From the NCBI GenBank assembly GCA_009617715.1, contig VTFK01000332.1, positions 558,001 through 622,000 on the forward strand: a DNA stretch of 64,000 nt. The letters run 5' to 3'. Under the pieces are notes generated by a model, which saw only the letters and a program-made list of their open reading frames with translations, was not told the origin of the DNA and did not search any database. Both the position numbers and the translations under genes were made by a program. The DNA is from Plectrocnemia conspersa (Eukaryota > Arthropoda > Insecta > Trichoptera > Polycentropodidae). Shown here piece after piece: positions 12,225 to 23,318 of this stretch (the first letter of the stretch is position 1; the number at the start of each line of letters is the position of its first letter).

Positions 12225-12900
12225 GCACGAGTTCTTGAGATAACTTTATATGAAGATATTTGGTTATTATTCCTTCTTGTATCCATGTGCATTTTATTAG
12301 TATTTGATTAGAACTTGCATAAAATAGTAATTATCTAAGCAATTCCTTAAGCCACTAAAAGATGCTTTTTTTAAATTGGTCCACGTCCTATTCCTACGGT
12401 TGCATTAGGCTCGGGAGTTTCGGCCCATGGGCGACCGGATATTACCCAGTCTAGCTTTCACTTCTGTACGCTGCGCAGACAGGCGTTAGGCTAAGCCTCC
12501 TTCCTTGTTCATCCAAGTGACGACCGCGGTAGGGTTGACCATCGCGATTTAGCTACTGATGGACTAAATGATGCTGTTGATAATCCAACTATTCTCGTGA
12601 AATTCTAATTTTGGGCTCTGGAACGATTTAGAGAATCATCATCCCGTCCAGTTCTAATACCCATTAGAGCCATCCGCACTAGCTGATTCATCAAAGATAG
12701 TTAGCATTTATTTCTATTGCACATCTATTTAATGTGAGCTTCTTGTAGCTGGTCCGTTTTGTATCATTTCATTTTTATAATTATTATTTTTATCGATTTT
12801 TATCTTAGTTTTGCTCATAGTGACGAATTGGGTTAATCTGTTGGGTCATTATGATCTTAATTTAATTTATAGAAATAAATTAGTATAATAATTAATATTT
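12225..12900 (+). mobile_element. non-LTR retrotransposon tail (family 1), second-unit copy
   Basis: Counterpart of 7020-7985. It shows the same RT C-terminal remnant (GATGCTGTTGATAATCC at 12571 onward), the same 3' UTR with inverted CATAGTGACG/CATTATGATC words, and the same A/T tail before an acceptor. It lies between transporter A2 and the pseudogene, so it marks the junction of the tandem duplication. It is interrupted by a separate 196-bp insertion at 12367-12562. Confidence 0.7.
12367..12562 (-). mobile_element. short retroposon, antisense, with target duplication
   Basis: A GC-richer stretch starting with a run of T (12365-12371), which reads as a poly(A) end on the minus strand. It is flanked by ACTAAAAGATGCT (12354-12366) and ACTAAATGATGCT (12563-12575), a 13-bp near-identical target duplication. 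It is unrelated by eye to the 510-bp insert at the same target position in the first unit. Family not recognised; SINE or truncated LINE are both possible. Confidence 0.5.
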
Positions 12901-12918
12901 TTTCATTAATAATTTCAG

Positions 12919-13722
12919 TCAAAAGTGAAGTGGCTCGCCGTGGTTTCGCTCTCACGATATTGATGGCTACGATACAAACGTTGACTGGAGTATTAACTGT
13001 GAGTTCGTATGCCAATAATGTATTTCAAAGAGCCGGTAAAACGATTGATTCGTTCATCGCAACTATAATATACAGAATTACTATGTGCATAGGAGCAATA
13101 ATACCTCAATTACTAAATGAGAGGATCGGACGAAAGGTATTATAAATTTTTATTATTATTGTTTATTAAAATGTATCTTTTATAGATCCTTTTGAGTCTG
13201 TCTTGCATATGTATTTTAATCGGTATGTTTATATCTGAGAGATATTTTTTGGCAATCAGTTCAGGATGCATCGATGAGTAGACGGAATAAATAATCTTCA
13301 TATCGATAGTTGCTCTTTCGGGATGCATGTTATGTTACTATATGGGTTTTGGTTTTGTTAGGTATGTTACTATAACTGAAATCTACTCTGATGGTGTAAG
13401 CTAAGTATTTTAGTGTATACATTAGCTAATGTAATCATTTACTTAAAACTATTGCAATTCTATATTCATTTCAGAAAAGACGTTTTGCTAAATATTTTCA
13501 TTTAATCATGATTTGGATTACTTGTTTCATACTGTTACAATATGTATGTATACCGGTGGTATACCGCTATTTATAGTTTCAGTTAGTGAAAGATAATTCA
13601 GTTTTTTATTTCTTCTTAGTGGTTGCATTTTTGGGAGTTATATTTAAATACCAATGCATACCGGAAACGAAGCGTAAAACTTTTTAAGATATTTCTATTA
13701 ATATTATAAAGAAAAAGTAATC
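12919..13722 (+). pseudogene. sugar transporter B pseudogene (3' half of B1 duplicated)
   Basis: Copies of B1 exons 6 to 9: 12919-13136, 13186-13395, 13475 to about 13545, 13583 to about 13722. The first exon is still open and very close to B1. The second has in-frame TAG (13279-13281) and TAA (13288-13290). The third has lost its 3' end and donor by a deletion. The last has a premature TAA (13685-13687). Exons 1-5 are absent, because the duplication breakpoint lies in intron 5. This is a clear non-functional duplicate. Confidence 0.9.
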
Positions 13723-14530
13723 ATACTCTTTTTATTAAAATATATATTTTATTTTAAAATTTAGTTATTTTAGCATAGCTTTGAACCAAATCTGTATAAT
13801 ATTTATGGAAACAAGAGAATTATATTATAGAACAAAAAACTTACAATAAATTATTAAACTATAAATTCGTTATTCTACTTTAACATAATTAATACTAAAA
13901 ACGTATTTGAAAATATTTTATTGATATTTTGTCAAAAAAAAATTGTTAAAAAATAGATGGTTTTGGAATGAAATAATTATGCAGATAAATACATTATTTT
14001 TTAATTTTCACCATTTTTATTAAATTTGCTAATGTTAATATGCTAATCATGTTTAAAATCATTCACTATCAATGCTCCAATAGATAAAACTGTAAATGCA
14101 TTTTGTGTAATAAGCAATATAACACAATAACACATTAATTACGTTAAAAGCTTCATGCTTTAATTAATTTGCTTATCTATTCAATGTTACATGTTTTCAT
14201 ATAATAATCTGAATATTATATTTTATGTGTGTACTGCAGTTGTACCAGAATCAAACTAGTTTATTTAAAATACATTATAATAATAATTTGGTTTTTATTT
14301 TAAAATTTCGAGCTTAAAAATTTATTGTTATTGTCCCACTTATGACCTTTAATATGCAAATTATTTATAAATATAACTTAACTATCATAGAATATCTTCT
14401 CGCGTATAATATAATTTTGTTGTATATCTGCATACATAATGCGGACCTGTTTTACGCATACCACAAGATGCTTATATATATTAGTCATGGAGAAATTTCA
14501 CTTCAGTATTATAGCATGTATATGTAGAGA
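13723..14530. other. intergenic, pseudogene to A3
   Basis: Duplicate of 8891-9610 with small indels; no gene. The last 100 bases before A3 closely match those before A2 and are presumed promoter/5' UTR. Confidence 0.5.
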
Positions 14531-16637
14531 ATGAAGTTTCCTATTAACCAAGTGATAGCTGCGATACTATGTAATATATATTTGTTATTATGAAAAATAT
14601 ACAAGTAATAGTGAGCCGGTGAATATATTTAAAAATAAATTTCAGGCCATTTGGGCGCTTTCAATTGTGGTTTGGTGATAGGTTGGCTATCACCATCTCT
14701 TCCACAATTATCATCACCATCGTCGCCCATTGGTCCAGTGACCTTAGAACAATCAGCATGGCTAGCAGCTATCGTAAACTTGCCGGGCATATTAGCATCG
14801 CCACTATCGACGCTCATAACTGAATATTATGGAAGAAAAGTTGGTGTCATTGTTGGAACTATACCATTCTTTGTGAGTATTATTATCATCATGTATGGCG
14901 TATCAAGAAAGAAGTGACAAAATGTAGTTTTTACAGTTTAATGTCCCGACTGACTGATAACTTTTTTATATTATATTTTTTTTTATTAACCACCTTTATA
15001 AAATAAATATTTTTGTTCTAGTTAAACGGATTATTAATAATGTTAGCCACTGACATCAATATATTAATATTAAGCCGCTTTTTTGCCGGCTTAGGAATGA
15101 TCATAACATTATGCAACAATCCAACATACATAGGAGAAATAGCTGATGTAAACTTTAGAGGCATTCTTGGTTCTCTCTTAGTTGTTTTTTCCACCATTGG
15201 AATCACAACTAGTTATGCTCTTGGAGGATTTATATCTTATAAAGCCGTCGGTTTAGCTATTTGCATAGTGGCAAGTATAAACTTTGTATTTTTCTTCTAT
15301 ATGCCTGAGACGCCGGTTTTCTTGGTTAAAAATAACAAAATAGATGTAAGTATTGCTTCATTTTATTCTATTTATATTGTCAGTTTAAGTTATAATATAT
15401 GTTTTTTAACAGGACGCTATAAAGGCTATATCGTGGCTTCGAAACATTGATCCGGACAGTGCAGAGGTCAAATCAGAATTGGAAAATTTAAGATCATCTT
15501 CAAACTATGGTTCAATGTCTGTGCTTGATGGTGTTAAAGTAATTGGTAGGTATTTTTCTATTTACAATAAGTAAACTTACTGAAGAGGTTTTACTTTAAT
15601 CCATAAATCACATATGATGACATCAAACTTTCTACATAATGATACTAATATAAAAAAATATTTCCAAAAAAACAGTTTAAAAGAATTTTTATAAGTTATC
15701 ATGAGCTGTTACATAAAATTGAATAAATGCATTTTATCTATAAGTCATGTATGCTAAGTTCCATTTATAAAAATGATTTTGTATTATAAAGTATAGGAAT
15801 TGATGTATGTTTTGTATTTAAATGTTACAGTTATGTCAAAACCAGTAAGAAAAGGTTTCATTATATGCATGTTCATGTTTCTGGCACAATGCACCTCTGG
15901 CGTGTTTGTGATTCATAATTACGCCCAATCAATATTCGCAGAGAGTGGTGCTTCTAATCTTTCACCGCAATTAGCATCTGTTATATATGGATGCATTCAA
16001 GTACTAGGAGCAACGTCTACTATGTGGATTGTAGATCGTTATGGAAGAAAGGTACATTAAGCGTATTCTTTTATTAAACTCTATATATTATGTATTATTT
16101 AAGATTCTTCTAGCTACATCTCTCTTTGGAGTAGGGCTATGTATGATCACTATGGGAACGTTCTTCTATTTCAAAGATAGCGACGTTAACGTGGACAGTA
16201 TCAACTGGTTACCGTTGTTGACTTTGTGTCTATGCGTTTATATTTACACAGTGGGTGGTGCACCGATTCCCTTTGTACTGCTCTCAGATTATATTCCAAG
16301 TGAAGTAAGTATTAAGAATCCATATATTGTATAAGGCATGAATTCATTTCATAAAATTGTTTCAATTTAGGTTAAAAGTATTGCTTCATCGATGGCTCTA
16401 TCAACGTACAACTTGGTTATGTTTTTCTTGTTGAAATACTACGAACCGATTGTAGCTTTGTATGGAAGATACGTAGCTTTTTACTTCTTTGCATTATCTA
16501 CGACAACCATGGGAATCTTTACTCTACTGTGTATTAAAGAAACAAAGGGAAAATCTGTAACTGAAAACATTGATAACAACTATGGATTCAAGAAGAAGTT
16601 TGTGATATCTCAAAAAATGCATAACGTGTATATTTAA
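14531..16637 (+). CDS. sugar transporter A3 (Tret1-like MFS), complete
   Basis: Seven coding exons: 14531-14570, 14646-14872, 15022-15345, 15413-15545, 15831-16051, 16104-16304, 16371-16637 (TAA). Exon lengths equal those of A2 exactly and the product is 470 residues. Motifs: GRK at 76-78, RGILGS after TM4, a canonical PETP at 184-187, DRYGRK at 310-315, KETKGK at 438-443. Differences from A2 cluster in TM4 (SRFFAGLG against GRFLGGLG) and around PETP; the TM4 arginine is kept. The N-terminal peptide encoded by exon 1 is identical to that of A2. No disabling change was found. Family role: plasma-membrane sugar facilitator. Confidence 0.93.
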
Positions 16638-16665
16638 ATTAATAAATGTTTTTTATATGTTTTTC

Positions 16666-16671
16666 AATAAA
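16666..16671 (+). terminator. polyadenylation signal of A3
   Basis: AATAAA 29 bases after the A3 stop, in the position matching A2. Confidence 0.7.
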
Positions 16672-18016
16672 GTGATGCTGTCTAACATTTCTTATATTAT
16701 TTTCAATTGAATAAGCTGCAATGAGCAAAAATATAATGTTGCTGCCTTTCGAAATCGTAAGTGTTAACCCTTTTATACATTCTCTGCGAGCAGCTTGGAC
16801 GAATCGTAAAAAAGGATTATTTAGACCAAGAAGGCCGAATAGTAAAACTTCGCCTCTCTAATATACGCATTAATAAAGCATGAGTATTTTTCTAAAGTGA
16901 CCATCCATGAATGAATCTATTGTGGTAGATGCACTGTTCTTTTATGCAAATTAATTAGAAACATCTTGAATCATATAAAAATGTACATTTGTGTATATAA
17001 AAGTGGGAATTTGGACAACTTTTATTAACCTTTGAGAATACCACTGCCTCTACTTTCATTTTAACTTTATTCCTTATAACTTCCACTGTTTATATCATCA
17101 CTTAAACTGTTTATCTACTACTTTCATAATGATACAGTGACAATATAGAAAAAGTGGTAATGACAGTCTAATCTGTTTGCATATCAAAGGGAAAAAAGAC
17201 CAGTATACTTATTTTTATTTATTGATTTAAATATTTATTTATTTTAAACTTATTTCAAGGACAACAAATAGAATAAACTTCTTTGGGTCTTCTCGGTCGA
17301 TTCTAAGCGTAGCTCAATTTTGTGTAACTACAGCTCTCCTCTCATTTATCAGAAACGGTGATAGTTAGAAGTTGATTTATCTCTTGCATTTATAAAGAAT
17401 GTGAGCAGCTTTCAGTCTTTAACACAAGACAATAGAACACCAAAAGAAATTAACACTTACCAAAGTGCACTTTTAAAGATAACCGTATTAACAAAAATAC
17501 ACAGAGCTAGTTAAAATATCATCCCAGACCAAGTCAAACTTATACAATCTAAAACGAAATGCATCTGCTTAAATGGTTAGAAAGTCTAAAAAAATATAAT
17601 CGGATAAAAATCAAGATTTTAGTTCTACAATTAAAAAATCAAGATTTTAATTTTACAATTGTATATAAGTTGGAACGCTGATGTAAGAAAATCACTTTTA
17701 CTTTAACTTCCATTTGTAACTTTCTCTTAAATTCCTACTACATTTTTTAATTGGAATATACAAGAGTTTAGCCCTGAACTAGCATCCAGTGGAGCTTACA
17801 GTGACGCAGCGCCATGACACGAAAGACACGCATTTCTACTAATTTAATTGTAATTTAAACTTAAAATAAACACGTGTGCCAAGCACAGGTACTGCATAAT
17901 TATAATTTATTTTAATTAATCAATAAAAAAAAAAAAAATTCTTTAATATGTGTGCATCATATAAACATATAATCAATAAAACAAAACTTCAATGCTTATC
18001 TTTTACCTATCCTATT
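16672..18016. other. gene-poor spacer
   Basis: After the end of the duplicated unit (about 16890) nothing recognisable is seen: AT-rich DNA with short poly-A runs, no repeated element and no supported exon. Confidence 0.4.
16845..16885. other. empty site paralogous to the hAT MITE insertion
   Basis: The sequence CGCCTCTCTAATATACGC followed by ATTAATAAAGCATGAG parallels the two flanks of the MITE near A2 (CTCTAATG, then TATAATAAAGCATGAG), with a single CTCTAAT and no insert. It is the pre-insertion state. Homology between the two units stops soon after, about 16890. Confidence 0.65.
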
Positions 18017-18223
18017 AGTACCTATCTCACGGTTTTTAACCACGATCCAAAATTGGGTCGATTGAACGAGTTGCGAAATATTTTCAACAATTACAGATAT
18101 ATTAAAAGATATGTTTCAAAGGCAGGCTATACAAGTGGACGAGAGATACTTAATCAACTTATTAAAGATAACAACATTAACTTTGCTGACGCTGACAATA
18201 AAAATATCATCAGACATTTATAG
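18017..18223 (+). CDS. unidentified exon-like ORF
   Basis: An open frame from about 17948 to a TAG at 18221-18223. A pyrimidine-rich stretch ending in TAG just before TACCTATC (about 18017-18020) would serve as an acceptor, so it could be a terminal exon; alternatively an ATG at 17948 starts a 91-codon ORF. The peptide is not low-complexity: it contains FNHDPKLGRLNELRNIF, YRYIKRYVSKAGYTSGREIL and NQLIKDNNINFADAD, a soluble, mixed helix-like composition unlike translated AT-rich noise. I do not recognise the family. No upstream exon or clear poly(A) signal was located. It could be a remnant of a retrocopied or broken gene. Confidence 0.3.
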   Translation, partial: STYLTVFNHDPKLGRLNELRNIFNNYRYIKRYVSKAGYTSGREILNQLIKDNNINFADADNKNIIRHL

Positions 18224-19515
18224 ATTCAATTGGTAGAAGTTGATCTTTATATTTACAAAGAATATATCTTAAAATATGATTATATATAGGTGGTATTTAA
18301 TTATAATACACAAGACTTACACGAAGACTTTGTCAATATGAATTACTTGCAGGAACAACTCATTGAAATATGATGTGACGAGACACTTTGCATGATTTTA
18401 TTAAAAACACATAGTTTTTGTGTACATTTTGATTGAAATATATTAAAAATAAAAAGCCAATATTGGTAAATGAAACACTTAAAGTATTTATGCTATTTAC
18501 ATGTAAGGGTTTTCTACTCTACTATAACAAAAACCAAATTGTGAATATAACTAAGATACAGCCAATAATATTTGGCTCGTCTTTCATAGTATATTTACAA
18601 TAATAGAAAAAGTAAAAGCAAAAGTATTACCCTATCTATGTCACAGCCCTAAAAGCCTAAGAAACACTGACTTAAATAGACGGGAAATACTTATTTTGGT
18701 ATTAATTAATTAAATAATAATCTACTACTGTTTCATTTATGCTTTATAGATTTCAGATTAATAATCAAAATAAATCTATAGTACTTGAGTTCTGTCATTA
18801 GATTTGCATTATCAATATTTGTTTTAACACCATATCGTAGATTATGATAAAGATGAATTATCAATAAATCTACCTTTACGGAAATGTAATATCCTAAAGT
18901 GTATAGTAATTAAAGTTATATATGATGATGATAATCTTAAATGCATAGTGAGATAAAACTGACACTATATAAAGTATTATAAAATTATGACTCCCATGTG
19001 GGTGACAAATATACAACTATTTATATGTTGAACATTGTAAATACTAATGATTTATAGCATTGCACGTATAAGTAAGACGAATTTTAGCTTGATTTGTTTA
19101 TGGATGTTTTCATTTTCCTATTGTAAAGATAATTAAGAGCGCCGAGAAGACGGCAATGTGGTATTATAATAATATCGGTAAACTTGTTTCAACGAATGCT
19201 TACAGTAAATTACTTTCATATTTGCATTAGTGATTGTCCTCTTCTTTCTTGCAAGTTAAATATATGAACGCGTTACTTAAGTAGATATAATTAGATACAC
19301 CTTATTTTGTACATTTTATATAAAACATTGTAAATATTTATTGTTTAACCTCATATAGACTTAACATAAACAGCTATAATATCATTTACATTCAAAATTC
19401 TAATACAAACATGTTACTTTCAACGAAAATTATATGTATTAATAAGTTTTTTAAGATAAGATTAAAATCACATATGTAGAAATGCTTAAAAATTTTTATA
19501 TAAAAATTAGTTTTG
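18224..19515. other. gene-poor spacer
   Basis: AT-rich, no repeats or exons that I can support. Confidence 0.4.
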
Positions 19516-19737
19516 TCAAGTACGCTTTGCCAGTAACACCCAAGAGAATAGTGATAATGATAAAGCGACAACAACAAACCACGAAATTGACTGATTGTTG
19601 AAAATGATTATTGATGACGGCTCTTGAACTTTGCATTTTGACTCGGGCGTTATCAAGAGACGGTCGTTAAAAGTGAAATTGTTTGCACAGTCATTTAAAA
19701 CAATGTTAAAAAATTGCATTGGATCACTGTTGTGCAT
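19516..19737 (-). CDS. unidentified ORF with C-terminal membrane segment
   Basis: A 73-codon minus-strand ORF. The N-terminal part (CANNFTFNDRLLITPESKCKV) has two cysteines and a possible N-glycosylation site, and it is followed by a hydrophobic stretch (WFVVVALSLSLFSWVLL) ending AKRT and stop. This is the layout of the last exon of a membrane or GPI-anchored surface protein. A possible acceptor (CAACAG, minus strand) lies just upstream. No further exons were seen on this strand, and transporter B2 starts 87 bp away on the other strand. It may be an isolated remnant; family not recognised. Confidence 0.3.
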   Translation of the reverse strand: MHNSDPMQFFNIVLNDCANNFTFNDRLLITPESKCKVQEPSSIIIFNNQSISWFVVVALSLSLFSWVLLAKRT

Positions 19738-19823
19738 AGATGTTGTATATTTGATAATGTTAGATACATTTCACTTTTATAGTAAATCGATATAAGCCAC
19801 GCGTAACATATTGATAAATTAAA

Positions 19824-22800
19824 ATGAATAACATAAATCAGTTTGTTGCCGTTCTCACATGTAAGTACAAATCAATTTAAATTAGAGATGGGCTGATTTT
19901 TTTATATAAGTAACATATATAATACATATATATCTTAGTATTTCAATTAGTATATGATATTAAGTAGAATTTGTACTCGGCTTTGCCCACGGTTTGTTCT
20001 CAGTTTTAACATATGCTTCAAAACTTGATCATAGACAATGTTTTTTGTTAAATAATTTTTATCTTTCAACACAAAAGGTGTTTTTGAATGCATCGCTTAT
20101 GACATTATGACAAAGATAGAAGCTTTAATCTCTCAAGTATATATTGAAATACTGTCAGCCATAAAATAATACTACAAAATTTGTGTAATTATTTTTATCA
20201 GAGTTCAAAAATTGGACTAAATTTCTTAAGGGTTAGATTGTGCTGTAGTAATTCTCTAAGTTTAGATAATTTTATAAATCAATTGAATTCTGGTAATAGT
20301 ACAATGAACGTGTTGAAATATGTGTTGAAATTGTTACCATTACTTGATCTTCAATGATGCAATTCTGGTAATAAACACATTTTTGCTCCTAATAGAATAA
20401 TAAAATAGAGCCATATTCTTTAACCAGTTTTTTGTTTTTGTCAATAAATAGAATACTAGAAGATGAGATATATTCATTGGAAAGTTTTGTAAAGGTGGAC
20501 AAGATCTTTATGAATAAGACTGACATGGAAGTTGATACTTTTAATATAGAATTACCGATATTCTTACAACCTTAACAGATACTATTTTATGAGCTAATCT
20601 GTATTATAATCCTCAAAAGAATACTGAGAACCCATTTCTAATTTAAATTCTTACCTATCTGTAACGTTCCATTCAATTTGCAATACCAAAATTTAAGGTT
20701 CATCTTTATCGTTGATATATGGACAAACTATAGGATGGTCTTCAGCCGCAGTCACTCAGTTGGAAGACGGTGGTGATGATCTACCATCAGGGTCTAAAGG
20801 ATTGGATTCTATAACCTCAGGATGGATCGGAGGAGCCTATTGCTTAGGAGCTTGCCTATTTGCTCCCATTCACGGCTTTCTAGCCGATTACAGAGGACGG
20901 AAGTTTGCCGCTTATTTCGTGGCAATATGTCTATCTGTAAGTATTATGATATACCACATATCATCATTCAATAATGCATATTAAATTTTCAGTTGCACTG
21001 GGCATTGATAGCAATCGGTACGGATATGACATACATATTTGTGGCACGGACTTTGGGCGGCATTGGAGGCGCCGGAGCAATCACTATAATTTCCATTTAT
21101 AGTAATGAAGTAGCTGATGAAAAAATAAGAGGAATTTTAGGTTTGTGATATAAGTATAAATTGTATTACTTCCAAATAATAAAGTTTAATACATATTTGA
21201 TTTATAGGATCATTCTTACCAATATTCTATACAATAGGAATATTAATTTCTTATATAATGGGAGCTTATTTATCATACACAATGGTTGTAGTAGTCAACT
21301 TGAATATCAGCATCTGTTTTTATCTTGTTTGGTGGATAATGCCAGAAACCCCGAGATATTTAGTACTTTGCGGAAATGATGAGGTAATATTTGATTTGTA
21401 TTATATTTATATTATAGGTTCATTATGATGTTTATATTATAATAACAGAAAGCAGTTAAAGCTATAATGTGGCTAAGGAAATGTCCCTATGAGGGTGCTA
21501 GTAAAATATTGACAGAATTGAAGATACAACAGAAAGGGGCCGTTAAAACTGCTAGCATTAAGGAATTTTGTAAGTATTATAGTACGCTGTTCCATTCCTT
21601 TTACAACAAAGGCTTACTGTCGGTTAAGTTTGCTATGTTTAAATTATTGAATGCGTAAGACACTAATTAGTTATATATTATGGAAATACAAGTAGTTTAA
21701 GCCCGGGCCTTATCAGGGATTAGGATTTGACACAAATAAACCATTAGTTAGTTTGAGAAAACCATTCTTATTAAATTTACATACAAACGTACATACATAT
21801 ATTAGAAGGGAAAGGGTACATATAATTTAAGAAGAGTCCTAAAGAACAACTTTGCAAGATTTGATTTAGATATATTGATGAGTTTAGGATTGTATACACG
21901 TAACACATAATTTAGTTTTGCTTGTTACAGATTATAACAAGATAGCACAACGTGGCTTATTATTAGCTGGTGTTCTTGCTGCTTTATTGTCGTTTTGTGG
22001 TATATTTGCTGTCAACTCTTATGCGGGCAGTATATTTAAAAGAGCCGGAAATACATCTGATCCGTCATCGGCTACAATAATATATGGAAGTGTTATGGTC
22101 GTTGGAGCTATGATACCACCTTTTTTTGTAGACAAATTTGGTAGAAAGGTGAACATAAGATATCTTAAAATATAATTAAATAGCTAAATACCATGATAAA
22201 ATAAATTATTATATTGTATATCAGATTTTGATGGGAATATCATTTACTTTATTGACAATCGGAATGGGAGCATTAGCAAGTTACTTTCTGGCATTAAAAT
22301 TGGAGTATTTTCGTGAAGATGATAAATATTCTGTGTTTATACCGATTGTGGCTCTATGTGAATGCGTACTATCATGTTACATAGGGGTTGGATCTGTAAC
22401 TTATACAGTGATGGTAGAATTATTCTCAGATGAGGTTCGTTTATATATAGTTTTAATAAATGCTAATGTTTTCAAATATGTAAAGTAAATGATGATTTAT
22501 AGATGAGAGGTATTGCTGGTTCAATATTAGCTTTCATAACGTGGTCGACGTCTTTCATATTATTGCAGTTCTTCAAGCCGGCCGTTGAGGTTTACATAGC
22601 ATTTATTATTATAATATGAATGAAAAATATTGTAATGCAGATAATAATACTTGTTCTACTTACAGATTTTAGGAGATTACACGGTTTTCTATTTCTTTTC
22701 TTTTTCATGCTTATTTGGAGCTATTTTTGTGTACTTATATGTACCGGAAACACGTAATAAGACGTTTGAAGAGATATTTATCAGAAACGATACGGATAAT

Positions 22801-22836
22801 AATAATCAAAATAGTGATGACAAATGCTGTGTTTAG
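19824..22836 (+). CDS. sugar transporter B2 (Tret1-like MFS), complete
   Basis: Nine coding exons: 19824-19860, 20698-20936, 20993-21140, 21208-21383, 21449-21569, 21931-22148, 22225-22434, 22503-22589, 22666-22836 (TAG); 468 residues. Exons 2 to 8 have exactly the lengths of B1 exons 2 to 8 (239, 148, 176, 121, 218, 210, 87), which confirms both models. Motifs: GRK at 79-81, ARTLGG in TM4, RGILG after it, PETP at 187-190, DKFGRK at 308-313. The last motif is PETRNK (439-444), where B1 has PETKGK. The C-terminal tail is longer, polar and Asn/Asp-rich, ending in CCV. The donors of exons 7 and 8 are GTTCGT and GTTTAC, non-consensus at +3. It is clearly diverged from B1, so it is an older duplicate. 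Predicted plasma-membrane sugar facilitator. Confidence 0.92.
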
Positions 22837-22898
22837 GTTAGGACATGTCATTTCAATGACTTCTAAGATTAATTTTATTAAATTAATTTTAAATATTT

Positions 22899-22904
22899 AA
22901 TAAA
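22899..22904 (+). terminator. polyadenylation signal of B2
   Basis: AATAAA 63 bases after the B2 stop. Confidence 0.6.
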
Positions 22905-23107
22905 ACAAGAATTTTACTATATTTTTATAATGAAGTATAATCAAGAGATTATAAATATAAACTATTACCAAATGTTTTATTGTTAAATTTTATATGACTT
23001 TTTAAGAAGAAAAGCAATTAATACATGTATGTGCGTACAATTAATATGAAGCTAAATTTGTAAAAAGAAATTGTGTATTTTGTATTATATGTATATATAT
23101 ATGTTTA

Positions 23108-23318
23108 GGCCAGTTTCACACGTGCCGGATGGATTCACCCGGCACTGGGCCGGCGCCGTGTAGTGGGGATGGTGTTGTATGGGCTAGTACTTACCATTTC
23201 AGACGTGCCGGATGAATCCATCTAGCGCCGGCCCGACGCTGCCCATACAACACCACCCCCGCTACACGGCGCCGGCCCGGTGCTGGGCAAATCCATCCAG
23301 CACGTGTGAAAACCGGCC
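23108..23318. mobile_element. foldback MITE, Harbinger-like, TTA target duplication
   Basis: A 211-bp GC-rich palindrome-like element starting GGCCAGTTTCACACGTGC and ending GCACGTGTGAAAACCGGCC. The arms pair over about 78 bp each with few mismatches. It is flanked by TTA on both sides (23105-23107 and 23319-23321), which fits the 3-bp TWA target of PIF/Harbinger. The centre holds another partial copy of the terminal words (GACGTGCCGGATGAATCC). No coding capacity. Confidence 0.75.
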
